A stretch of DNA of 37,132 nucleotides from Natronomonas salinimetallica (lineage in GTDB: Archaea > Halobacteriota > Halobacteria > Halobacteriales > Haloarculaceae): contig NZ_JACDNQ010000007.1 of NCBI RefSeq assembly GCF_013839515.1, positions 145,013-182,144 of the forward strand, in the 5' to 3' direction. Of this stretch, positions 15,301-23,402 are shown in pieces (position 1 is the first letter of the stretch; every line of letters begins with the position of its first letter). A model generated the notes under the pieces. It searched no databases, had not been told where the DNA came from, and worked only from the letters and a program-made list of their open reading frames with translations. A program made the position numbers and the translations under genes.

Positions 15301-16338
15301 ATGGGACTTCGCGTGGTCGCCCTGGCGACGTTGCTCGTCCTCGCCGGCTGTACCACGCCCTTCGGAGCGGGGGGATCCGGCCCGGCGTCGGCCCCGAACG
15401 GAACCGACGGCCCGGACGCCGAGAGGGCGTCCCCGGACACCGCCGCGTCGGCGACGAACCCCTGGGGCAAACCGACGCTGACCGTCGGCGTCGTAAACAC
15501 CGCCGGCCCGTGGCGGGACGTCACCGATCACGTCGCCGATTCGATCGGATACTGGGAGCGTAACGACGCGGCCTACGGCAGATACGAGGTGGACTACGAT
15601 CTCGAACCGAACGCGTCCGACCCCGATATCGTCGTCAAGTACGTCGGGGACGTCAGGGAGTGTGGGCTGCCGGATCGCGACCACGTGGCCGGGTTCGCGC
15701 CGCGCATCACGGCGGAAAATCCGCCGGATCCGCCCGAACGTATCTGTGTTCGCGCGGGGGCCACCAACGGGTCGACCCGCCACGTGATCAAACACGAGTT
15801 CGGGCATCTGTTGGGGATACGCCACGGAGAGCAGCCGGCGGACCTGATGAGTCCCGATTACGGCTACCGGGCGATTCCCCGCCCCGGTCCCGCCCTCCAG
15901 ACCGCCCCTATCGCCCGCGAGAACCTCTCGGTGTATGCCGACCGCTCGACGGTCTTTGCCCGCCGTAACCTGGTGGCCAAACGACAACTCGGCCACGTCT
16001 TCGGGTACTACGAAGCCGGGGCGTCCGGGGCAGTAGAGGGGGTCGATATCACCGCGGCGGACGGGCGGGACACGGCGGACATCGTGATCACCTTCCCCCG
16101 ACAATCCCCCTGTGACAGGCCCAGTGTGGGTTCGTGTGCCACCCTGGAGAACCGCTCGGACGGCCGGCCACGACTCGGCGTCGCGATCACCACGACGCAC
16201 GAGGACACGTTCGGCTGGCACGCCGGCTTCTGGATCGGCTTCGCCCTCGGCATCGACCGACACCGCGACCTCCCGCCCCCGTTCCGGAACGCCTCCTTCG
16301 ACGACAGACGCGGGCCGTGGTGGGCGGATGGGTCCTGA
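15301..16338 (+). CDS. secreted metzincin-like zinc metalloprotease lipoprotein
   Basis: 345 residues. The signal MGLRVVALATLLVLAGC ends in a lipobox with Cys17, so the mature protein should be lipid-anchored outside the cell. HEFGHLLGIRH at 165-175 fits the metzincin zinc motif HExxHxxGxxH, and LMSPDYG with Met183 would be the Met-turn, as in matrixin-like enzymes. The segment SDPDIVVKYVGD before the zinc site is also matrixin-like. I chose the start at 15301 because it places a normal n-region before the hydrophobic core; a longer frame from 15229 would bury the signal. The C-terminal 150 residues, ending in a WWADGS tail, are not recognised. No substrate can be named. Confidence 0.85.
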   Translation: MGLRVVALATLLVLAGCTTPFGAGGSGPASAPNGTDGPDAERASPDTAASATNPWGKPTLTVGVVNTAGPWRDVTDHVADSIGYWERNDAAYGRYEVDYDLEPNASDPDIVVKYVGDVRECGLPDRDHVAGFAPRITAENPPDPPERICVRAGATNGSTRHVIKHEFGHLLGIRHGEQPADLMSPDYGYRAIPRPGPALQTAPIARENLSVYADRSTVFARRNLVAKRQLGHVFGYYEAGASGAVEGVDITAADGRDTADIVITFPRQSPCDRPSVGSCATLENRSDGRPRLGVAITTTHEDTFGWHAGFWIGFALGIDRHRDLPPPFRNASFDDRRGPWWADGS

Positions 16339-16418
16339 TGTGAGTGCCGCCATCACTTATAAAACAGCATCGAACATATTCCCCCGGCTATCCTATTGCG
16401 TGGGAAACACGGCCCCCT

Positions 16419-16430
16419 TATTTTATAATC
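16419..16430 (+). promoter_or_regulatory. TATA box of the CuA-d1 (nir-like) operon
   Basis: TATTTTATAATC lies 31-42 bases before the ATG at 16461, so a short 5' leader is expected. It is the only clear promoter before the five-gene set. No FNR-type palindrome was obvious by eye. Confidence 0.55.
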
Positions 16431-16460
16431 ACACCAGAATCTGCTGGTAGAGGGATCGCA

Positions 16461-18320
16461 ATGTCACAACAGAAGCCACAGACGTTAGACGAGGACCACG
16501 AGGACCGTATCAAGCGCCATCTGAGCGCGACGCGGTCGATCGCACAGAACATGGAATTCGACGACGACCTGGACTTCGAGATGGGACTGCCCGACCCGGG
16601 TCGCCGGACGATGTTGAAGACGGGAGGGGCCGTCGCGCTCGCGGGCATGCTGGCCGGCTGTTCGTCATCGTCGGACTCCGAAGAGTCGCCGGCTCCCGAC
16701 GAGGGGACCGACGAGGGGGAAACAGAGGAGACCGAGGAGCCGGATGCCGAGCGCAGCGAGACGATACAGATGGAGTCCCATCAGTTCCAGTTCAACCCAC
16801 AGCGGATCGAGGTGCAGCCGAACACGGAGCTGACGATCGAGTTCACGAAGTCGACGTTCGAAGAGCAGCCGGACTTCAACCTCCACAGCTTCGCTCTGAC
16901 CGACGGCGAGTACGACATCGGGCCGATCGAGCTGCCCGAGAGCAACGACGACGACGTCATCGAGTCCGTCACGTTCGTCACCGAGCACACGGGGACGTTC
17001 CAGTTCGAGTGTGCTATCTACTGTGGTGACGGCCACGCACAGATGAACGGACAGATGTTCGTCGTCGAGGAGGGCGAGGAGATCCAAGAGATCGACTACA
17101 CGAAGATGGAGACGCTGAAGGACCGCCACGAGGTCTTCATGCCGGAGGACGAACTCCCCCAAGAGCCCGAACACGACCTCGATCTGCGGGACCTCATGGT
17201 CGTGACCGAGCGGAACAACGCGTCGGTGTCGATGATCGACACGGTCAACGACGAGTTCATGGCGCGCGTCGATAACGTCGGGAAGGCGATCCACGTCCAC
17301 GACTTCCACTCGAGCCTGCCCGAGCAGACCCGCGAAGGCGCATACGTCTACACCCAGTCCCGACAGGGCGAGATGTTCAAGATCGACCTGTTCGGATTCA
17401 ATCGGGTCGCGCTGGCCGACGCCGGATCCGACGCCCGTGATATCGCGGTCTCGGAGGAAAGCGATTGGGTCATCGGCGGCTTCTATAACCCCGCCCACCT
17501 CGTCATCTGCGATGCGGATACGATGGAACCGATCAAGCGGATCCCGACCGAGACGACCGATCCCGACGGGAACGAGGTCAAAAGCCGCATCTGCTCGCTC
17601 TACGACGTGCCCGGTCAGGAACTGTTCCTCGCCGGACTCAAGGAGGGCGGCGAGGTCTGGCTCATCGACTACAGCGAAGGGGACACCGGGGAGGATAGCT
17701 TCCCGGTCGTTGCGAAGATACGGACCGGCCGTATCCTCCACGACGGCTTCTTCACCGATGACGGCCGGTACTTCATGATCGCCTCCCAGGAGGACGACCA
17801 GATAGACGTCATCGACTGCGAGGAGATGGAGCACGCCGCCACCGTTCCGATGGACAACGTGCCCCACCCCGGCCCCGGTGCGCTGTACCCGGAGGGGGAC
17901 CTCGCGTTCACCACGCACGCGGGAGCCGGCAGCGTCGGCGTGTGGAGTACGGATACCTTCGAGCGCGAAAAGCTGATCGACACCCGCGGCTCGGGGCTGT
18001 TCATCCAGAAACACAAAGAAAGCGACTACGTGTGGGCCGACGTCATCCTCACCAACTCCCCGGACGACGCCTACGTCTACCTGATCGATCCCGAGAGCTT
18101 AGAGGTCGACCAGGAGATCGACTGCAGCCAGTGGGGCTCGGCCGCCGCCATCCATCCGGAGTTCAGCCGCGACGGCGAGAAGGTGTACATCAGCTCCTGG
18201 CAGGGTGACTTCCAGGGCATCTTCGTGTTCGATCCGAACACGGGCGAGAAGATCGGCGAGATCGGCGACCTCCTGGCACCGACCGGCAAGTTCCTCGGGA
18301 CCCGAGCAGAGGGACACTGA
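16461..18320 (+). CDS. CuA cupredoxin-heme d1 propeller fusion, putative nitrite reductase
   Basis: 619 residues. A 46-residue acidic n-region precedes a twin-arginine signal (RRTMLK, 48-53) and lipobox (AGC, Cys67), so it should be exported folded and lipid-anchored. Residues about 100-205 form a cupredoxin domain with a full CuA ligand set: His142 in LHSF, then C184-AIY-C188-GDG-H192-AQ-M195, as in cytochrome oxidase subunit II. Residues about 240-619 match the NirS d1-heme propeller: His278 (KAIHVH) at the d1 iron-ligand position, His427 (RILHDG) and His469 (PHPGPGA) at the two catalytic histidines, then GLFIQKH and LLAPTGKF. No CxxCH heme c site exists. Expected role: nitrite reduction to nitric oxide with electrons entering through CuA. 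Function is inferred. Confidence 0.88.
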   Translation: MSQQKPQTLDEDHEDRIKRHLSATRSIAQNMEFDDDLDFEMGLPDPGRRTMLKTGGAVALAGMLAGCSSSSDSEESPAPDEGTDEGETEETEEPDAERSETIQMESHQFQFNPQRIEVQPNTELTIEFTKSTFEEQPDFNLHSFALTDGEYDIGPIELPESNDDDVIESVTFVTEHTGTFQFECAIYCGDGHAQMNGQMFVVEEGEEIQEIDYTKMETLKDRHEVFMPEDELPQEPEHDLDLRDLMVVTERNNASVSMIDTVNDEFMARVDNVGKAIHVHDFHSSLPEQTREGAYVYTQSRQGEMFKIDLFGFNRVALADAGSDARDIAVSEESDWVIGGFYNPAHLVICDADTMEPIKRIPTETTDPDGNEVKSRICSLYDVPGQELFLAGLKEGGEVWLIDYSEGDTGEDSFPVVAKIRTGRILHDGFFTDDGRYFMIASQEDDQIDVIDCEEMEHAATVPMDNVPHPGPGALYPEGDLAFTTHAGAGSVGVWSTDTFEREKLIDTRGSGLFIQKHKESDYVWADVILTNSPDDAYVYLIDPESLEVDQEIDCSQWGSAAAIHPEFSRDGEKVYISSWQGDFQGIFVFDPNTGEKIGEIGDLLAPTGKFLGTRAEGH

Positions 18321-18386
18321 CGCCGGACGCAGCGGGCGCATCGAGTACCAACCAACCGATCACGACCACCCACGGAGCCCCCGGAG

Positions 18387-19535
18387 ATGACACACACGTC
18401 GACCAACCGCGACGACCGACCCGCGCCAGTAGCCGAGCCGCTCGCCCTCGTCAAGCACCTGCGAAGCGAGGGGTTCACGGTCATCGACGCGAACCGCCAC
18501 GAGCCACTGGCGCAGGTCGGGACGGGCCGCCAGCCCCACGCCCTTGCGGTCCATCCCGGCGGTCGGTGGGGCTACGTTCCCTACATGGCGTCGAACGCGC
18601 TGGAGGTGGTCGACCTGTGGTCTCTCGAGGTGAGTACGCGTATCGAACAAGAGCGGGTCGGAACGGCTCCGGTGGGGGCTGCACTCACGCGGACCGGGGA
18701 GTACCTGTTCGTCAGTTCCTACGGCACGCTTCCGGACCACGATTCGCCGGGACTCGCCGTCTTCGAGACGACCGGCCGTGGCGACGTCGCGCTCACAGAG
18801 CAGTTGCCGGTCGGGAAGGCCGGCGGCGTCGTCGTCGACGTCCGCAACGACGTCTGGCTCGCGTTGAAAGACGAGAACGACGTCGTCAGGCTGGCGGGAA
18901 CCCCTCCCTTCGAGGAGACCGGCCGATTCGCGGTTCCCGGCGACCCACAGGACATGGCCTACGCGGCCGCCTTCGGGTTACTGGGCGTGAACAACGTCGC
19001 CGACGGGAGCGTGACGTTCATCGATACCCTCGCGGGCGAGCGACGGGGGACGGTGTCGGCACCGAACCCGCGTGGTGGTACCGCCGTTCCGGCGGCCGAC
19101 CGCTGGTTCGTCGGGGACACCGAGGGCGACGGCGTGACGGCGATCGACGTGGACGCGGTCCGGGCCGGAAACGGTGACCGACTCGTCGGTGCCGCCGAAC
19201 GCGTCACGTTCGGTACGCCGACCGCCTTTACCGACGCGACGCCGGACGGAGCCCTGCTCGCGATAGACGCGTACGAGGATGACCGGGTCACGTTCCTCGA
19301 TCCGGCCACCCTCGACGTGGTCGCGAGAGTCCAGACCGGCCAGACGCCACACCACCCGCAGTTCAGCGCCGACGGTCAGATCTGTTACGTCCCGAACACC
19401 GACGCGGACACCGTGACCGTCCTCGACACGCAGGCCCTCCAGGAGGGCGACGGTCACGCGTCGGTCGTCACCACGATCGACCTCCCCGAGGGGTCCGCCC
19501 CATCGGGCTGTTTCCGTACCGACAGGAGGGAATGA
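18387..19535 (+). CDS. NirF-like cytoplasmic beta-propeller protein (first copy)
   Basis: 382 residues with no signal peptide, made of repeated propeller blades (LEVVDLW, VTFIDTL, VTAIDVD, VTFLDPAT, VTVLDTQ). The first blade, PHALAVHPGGRWGYV followed by LEVVDLWSLE, resembles the d1-binding blade of NirS and NirF, with candidate ligand histidines at 51 and 56. NirF acts late in heme d1 synthesis. The gene starts 66 bases after the CuA-d1 gene and overlaps the next by ATGA. A general YVTN-type propeller is the alternative, but the position and first-blade wording favour a role in making or inserting heme d1. Unlike many bacterial NirF proteins it has no export signal. Confidence 0.75.
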   Translation: MTHTSTNRDDRPAPVAEPLALVKHLRSEGFTVIDANRHEPLAQVGTGRQPHALAVHPGGRWGYVPYMASNALEVVDLWSLEVSTRIEQERVGTAPVGAALTRTGEYLFVSSYGTLPDHDSPGLAVFETTGRGDVALTEQLPVGKAGGVVVDVRNDVWLALKDENDVVRLAGTPPFEETGRFAVPGDPQDMAYAAAFGLLGVNNVADGSVTFIDTLAGERRGTVSAPNPRGGTAVPAADRWFVGDTEGDGVTAIDVDAVRAGNGDRLVGAAERVTFGTPTAFTDATPDGALLAIDAYEDDRVTFLDPATLDVVARVQTGQTPHHPQFSADGQICYVPNTDADTVTVLDTQALQEGDGHASVVTTIDLPEGSAPSGCFRTDRRE

Positions 19536-19537
19536 CC

Positions 19538-20686
19538 ATGACAACCAACACCACGATCGAACCGGACGAGGACGGAGAACGGACGGCGAAGCGACCGACG
19601 ATAATCAAGAACGCCGCGAGCAGCTACTTCACGGCGCTCGATCCCGAGAGCGGGCAGGTGCTCGGAGAAGTCGGCAGCGGCCAGTACCCACACACCGCAC
19701 TGTTCCATCCGGACCTCCCCGTCGCCTATCTGCTGTATATTTCCAGTGCGCACCTCGAGGTGCTCGATTTGGCGTCCCTCGAGACGATACAGCGGGTCGA
19801 GCAGGTGGGGATGACACCCATCGGCAGCGCGCTCGGCTCGAACGCGGAGTACCTCTTCGTCGGCACGGCCATCGATCTGCCGGGCACCGACGACCCCGGC
19901 GTGTTGACGCTGTCGATAGACGGGGATGACGGGACGGTCGAACACGCCGGCCAACGGACGCTGTCGCGCTGTTCGGGGATGCGTGTCGGCCCCGACGGGG
20001 ACCTCTACGTCGCACAGAAACGAGAACGGGAGGTTCTCGCGTTGAGTGCCGACGACGAACTCGCGGTTCGGGATCGGATCCCGACCGGCGAGGAGCCACA
20101 CGACATGTACGTCCTCGCCGAGGACGGGCTGTTGGTCGTGAACAACAGCGGGGAGTCCCTCGCGACGTTCATCGACCCCGAAGCCGGAACGGTCCGGGCC
20201 GAAGCCGAGACCGGCCGGAACCCCCACGGGTTCGCGGTGGCGGACGGCCCGGACTACCGATACGGGCTCGTTCCCGCCCGCGACGAGGAGCGGTTCGCCG
20301 TCATCGATCTCGACGCCGCCGCGGCGGGTGCGGAGGCACCGACCGAGGCACTCCTCGACGTGGGAACGACTACCGGTTTCGCCGGGACGACGCCGGACGG
20401 ACGCTACGCCGTCATCGACTCCTACGACGAACCGTTCGTGACCATCCTCGGATTGACCGAGCTAACCGTCGAGGGCCGAGTCGAGATCGGCGGCGAACCG
20501 CTCCACGTCGTCTTCTCGGACGACGGCGAGGAGTGTTACGTCGGGAACATGGACCGAAACGAACTCGCGGTGCTCGATACGTCGCCTCTCGCCGACGGTC
20601 GGCCGGAGGACGTCGCCGTCGCCCGGCGGATCGGAGGGCTGGGCGAGAAGCCGAGCGGGATCTTCCAACCGGAGGGACACTCATGA
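19538..20686 (+). CDS. NirF-like cytoplasmic beta-propeller protein (second copy)
   Basis: 382 residues from this start, paralogous to the preceding protein with the same blade order; the first blade reads YPHTALFHPDLPVAYLLY, then LEVLDLASLE, with histidines at 52 and 57. AGGAGG at 19524-19529 sits 8 bases before this ATG but only 2 before the alternative ATG at 19532, which overlaps the previous stop; I prefer 19538. There is no signal peptide. Two adjacent propellers suggest a heteromer or two separate steps in heme d1 handling (NirF- and NirN-like), but this is inference. The gene overlaps the radical SAM gene by ATGA. Confidence 0.73.
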   Translation: MTTNTTIEPDEDGERTAKRPTIIKNAASSYFTALDPESGQVLGEVGSGQYPHTALFHPDLPVAYLLYISSAHLEVLDLASLETIQRVEQVGMTPIGSALGSNAEYLFVGTAIDLPGTDDPGVLTLSIDGDDGTVEHAGQRTLSRCSGMRVGPDGDLYVAQKREREVLALSADDELAVRDRIPTGEEPHDMYVLAEDGLLVVNNSGESLATFIDPEAGTVRAEAETGRNPHGFAVADGPDYRYGLVPARDEERFAVIDLDAAAAGAEAPTEALLDVGTTTGFAGTTPDGRYAVIDSYDEPFVTILGLTELTVEGRVEIGGEPLHVVFSDDGEECYVGNMDRNELAVLDTSPLADGRPEDVAVARRIGGLGEKPSGIFQPEGHS

Positions 20687-21900
20687 TCGATCTCACACGC
20701 CTCATCAGGGGACTGGACAACCGACCCGAACAGATACGCTACGAGGAACGCCACGTCGAGGACGCGCTCGTCCCGCTTGTCGTCTGGAACACGACGCCGG
20801 CGTGCAACCTCAAGTGCAAGCACTGCTATTTCGGCGCCTGTGACGAACGCGACAGCGAGGAGCTGTCGACGGAGGAGGCCAAATCGTTCGTCGACACGCT
20901 GGCCGAGGCGAACGTCCCGGTGTTGGTGTTCAGCGGCGGCGAGCCCTTCTTCCGGGAGGACATAGCGGAGCTCACCCGGTATGCGACCGAGCAGGGGATC
21001 CGCCCGATCGCGTCCAGCAACGGCACCTTCCTCACCGAGGAGCGCGCCCAGGCGGTGGCCGATGCCGGCATGCAGTACGTCGGCGTCTCACTCGACGGTA
21101 TCGGCGAGACGAACGACGAGTTCCGCGGTGTCGACGGGGCCTTCGACCGCGCGCTCGAGGGTCTTCGCAACGCCCGCGACGCCGGCATGGGGACGGGTAT
21201 CCGGTGTACGATGACCGAAACCACCGTCGATGACGTCCCCGAAGTCGTCGACCTCCTGATCAAGGAGGACATAGACCGGGTGAACGTCTTCCATCTCATT
21301 TACTCCGGACGGGGCGGCGATATCACCGACGCGGACCTGTCCCTCGAGAAGGCCCGCGAAATGCTCGATTACCTCTACGAGCGGACGAAAGAGATCGCCG
21401 ACAGCCACCCGGACAAACAGCTGTTGACGGCGGGGAACTACACGGACGCGGTCTATCTCTACCACAAGATCCGAGAGGACCTCCCGGACCACGAAGAGCG
21501 GGCGCGTGAACTCCTGTTCGCGGACGGCCCCGGACGCGTCGTCAAAAACGGCGACGCCGGCCCGAAGGTCGTGAACGTCGACCACCGCGGCGACGTCCAC
21601 CCGAGCATGTTCTTATCACAGTACACGATGGGGAACATTCGGGAGCAGCGCCTGGATACGATCCTCGAGGGGAGCGACCTCTGGAAGAAGCTGGCGGAGC
21701 CGTCCAAACACCTGAAGGGACGATGTGGCGAGTGTCCGTGGAAGGAGGTCTGTGGCGGCAACTCCCGGGCCCGTGCGGCCGCGGTCCACGACGACCTCTG
21801 GGCATCTGACCCCCGGTGTTATCTGACCGACGAAGAACTCGGGTTCGCCGACGGTACCGAGTCGATCCCTGGGCTCGACGAACCGATACTCATCCCGTAG
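20683..21900 (+). CDS. NirJ-like radical SAM heme d1 biosynthesis enzyme
   Basis: 405 residues. The radical SAM cluster motif C41-NLK-C45-KH-C48 is followed by the SAM-binding FSGGEPFF. A C-terminal cysteine set (C348, C351, C357 and C379, in CGECPWKEVCGG and later) marks a SPASM-type auxiliary cluster. This combination is shared by NirJ and its heme-pathway relatives AhbC and AhbD. NirJ removes two propionate side chains from didecarboxysiroheme on the way to heme d1. Haloarchaea also need AhbC/D for ordinary heme, but its position inside an operon led by a d1-propeller gene favours NirJ. It starts by ATGA overlap with the second propeller. GGAGGG at 20671-20676 serves as ribosome site. Confidence 0.8.
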   Translation: MIDLTRLIRGLDNRPEQIRYEERHVEDALVPLVVWNTTPACNLKCKHCYFGACDERDSEELSTEEAKSFVDTLAEANVPVLVFSGGEPFFREDIAELTRYATEQGIRPIASSNGTFLTEERAQAVADAGMQYVGVSLDGIGETNDEFRGVDGAFDRALEGLRNARDAGMGTGIRCTMTETTVDDVPEVVDLLIKEDIDRVNVFHLIYSGRGGDITDADLSLEKAREMLDYLYERTKEIADSHPDKQLLTAGNYTDAVYLYHKIREDLPDHEERARELLFADGPGRVVKNGDAGPKVVNVDHRGDVHPSMFLSQYTMGNIREQRLDTILEGSDLWKKLAEPSKHLKGRCGECPWKEVCGGNSRARAAAVHDDLWASDPRCYLTDEELGFADGTESIPGLDEPILIP

Positions 21901-21904
21901 AACG

Positions 21905-23302
21905 ATGACCAAAGAACAGCCTCTCCAGCGCGGCGAGAAGCCGGCGTACGACGACCGACAGGCACCGACGAAACCGGACGGACCGGACCGGAATGTGGTG
22001 GCCGCCGACGTGTGTGACTCCGTCGACGTCGGGGGGCCTACCGATGCGGGGGAGACGGAGCAGGCTGTGCCACGGAGCCTCAGACGGCTTACCTGTCTGA
22101 GCGTCACCAACCGTACGCACTCGATCGATCGGGTGTGTGAACTCGCCCCGGAGGATCCACTCGCTCTCGCCCGCGCCGTCCAGTCGACGGACCGCGTGAC
22201 CGAGGCGATGGTCCTGTCGACGTGCAACCGGATCGAGGTGTACGTCGCCACCCGGACACCCGATCCGGCGGACCGCGAGGTGGCCCTCGAGGCGGCGACC
22301 GACGGACTCGCGCTCCCGCCGGACGCGCGGGTCTACTCCGGACGGGACGTCGTGACCCACCTCGCCCGGGTGACGGCTGGCATCGAGAGTGCGGTACTCG
22401 GCGAGGACGAAATCGTCGGCCAGGTGAGCGACGCCCTGGCGGCGGCCAAGGAGGCCGGGGTGGTCGCCAGCGTGTTGGATCGGGTCGGCAACGCGGCGTT
22501 ACGTGCCGGCCGGACGTGTCGGGCCGAGACGGATATCGGCGAGGGGCCGGCCGGCTACGGGAGCGCCGTCTGCCGGGTCATCGCCGAGGAGCTCGGGGGG
22601 GCCCCCGGCCAGGTACTGATCGTCGGCGCGGGCGAGATGGCGAGTACGATCGCTCGGACGGTCCGACGTCGCTGGGACGTCCGTATCGACGTGGCAAACC
22701 GCAGTCCGGCCCACGAGCTGACGACCGAGTGTGGAACGTGGTGGACGCTGGACGACCTGGCGGCGGCCGTCGGCGAGGCCGACGCGGTCGTGACGGCGAC
22801 CGGTGCCGACCGTTGGATCTTCGCCGAGGCACACGCCCGCCGGTGTGTGGGTACCGTTCCGGTCGTCGATCTGGCGACCCCTCCCGACGTCTCGGCCGGT
22901 GCGCGCGCTCACCCGAACACCAGCGTCACCGACCTCGAGGAACTCGCGGCGGCGGTGCGCTCGGTGATGGGCCGTCGCCGAGCGGCCGTCGCCGAGGCCG
23001 AATCCGTCATCTCGGACGCGGTTGATCGGCTCGTCGAGTGCGAGCGGGAGAACCGGGCCGAAGGCGTCATTCGCGAGCTACACCGCGAGGCTGCGGACGT
23101 CCGCGAGGCGGAACTGGACCGGGCGAAACAGCGTCTGGCCGACGGCGAGGCCGCCCCCGAGGAGGTACTCGAGGACTTCGCGAGCGCGCTGACGGGCCGC
23201 CTGCTCGGACCCCCCACCGACGAACTCCGGACCGCGGCCCGCGAGCGGGACGAGACCGCGCTCCGGGCCGCTCGGCGGCTGTTCGACGTCGACGGGACGT
23301 GA
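21905..23302 (+). CDS. hemA: glutamyl-tRNA reductase (extra copy in the nir-like operon)
   Basis: 465 residues. It reduces glutamyl-tRNA to glutamate semialdehyde, the first committed step to tetrapyrroles. The catalytic STCNRIEVY with Cys107 is intact, and GIESAVLGEDEIVGQV, VLIVGAGEMAS (NADPH fold) and DLATPPDVS follow. The C-terminus is helical as in the family. An unusual N-terminal extension of about 55 polar residues precedes the catalytic domain. The gene begins 4 bases after the NirJ-like gene and closes the operon, so it probably boosts precursor supply when heme d1 is made. The housekeeping heme pathway copy would be elsewhere. I keep the name hemA by family only. Confidence 0.92.
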   Translation: MTKEQPLQRGEKPAYDDRQAPTKPDGPDRNVVAADVCDSVDVGGPTDAGETEQAVPRSLRRLTCLSVTNRTHSIDRVCELAPEDPLALARAVQSTDRVTEAMVLSTCNRIEVYVATRTPDPADREVALEAATDGLALPPDARVYSGRDVVTHLARVTAGIESAVLGEDEIVGQVSDALAAAKEAGVVASVLDRVGNAALRAGRTCRAETDIGEGPAGYGSAVCRVIAEELGGAPGQVLIVGAGEMASTIARTVRRRWDVRIDVANRSPAHELTTECGTWWTLDDLAAAVGEADAVVTATGADRWIFAEAHARRCVGTVPVVDLATPPDVSAGARAHPNTSVTDLEELAAAVRSVMGRRRAAVAEAESVISDAVDRLVECERENRAEGVIRELHREAADVREAELDRAKQRLADGEAAPEEVLEDFASALTGRLLGPPTDELRTAARERDETALRAARRLFDVDGT

Positions 23303-23402
23303 GCGCTCGAACGTACCGGAGGTTCATACTGTCGGCTATAATTTCGTGAAGCTATCGCGTCACCGTCGCACGAATAACTTGAAATAGGTATACCCGACAG
23401 TA

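Noticed and set aside
16461-18320. Nitrous oxide reductase (NosZ), because of CuA plus beta-propeller
   Set aside because: NosZ has the propeller first and CuA at the C-terminus, with many histidines for the CuZ cluster. Here CuA is N-terminal and the propeller carries the d1 landmarks (RILHDG, PHPGPGA, APTGKF).
21905-23302. Shadow frames on the minus strand inside hemA and other GC-rich genes
   Set aside because: Long antisense frames are expected from high third-position GC. They are Arg/Pro-rich and overlap genes with clear family motifs.
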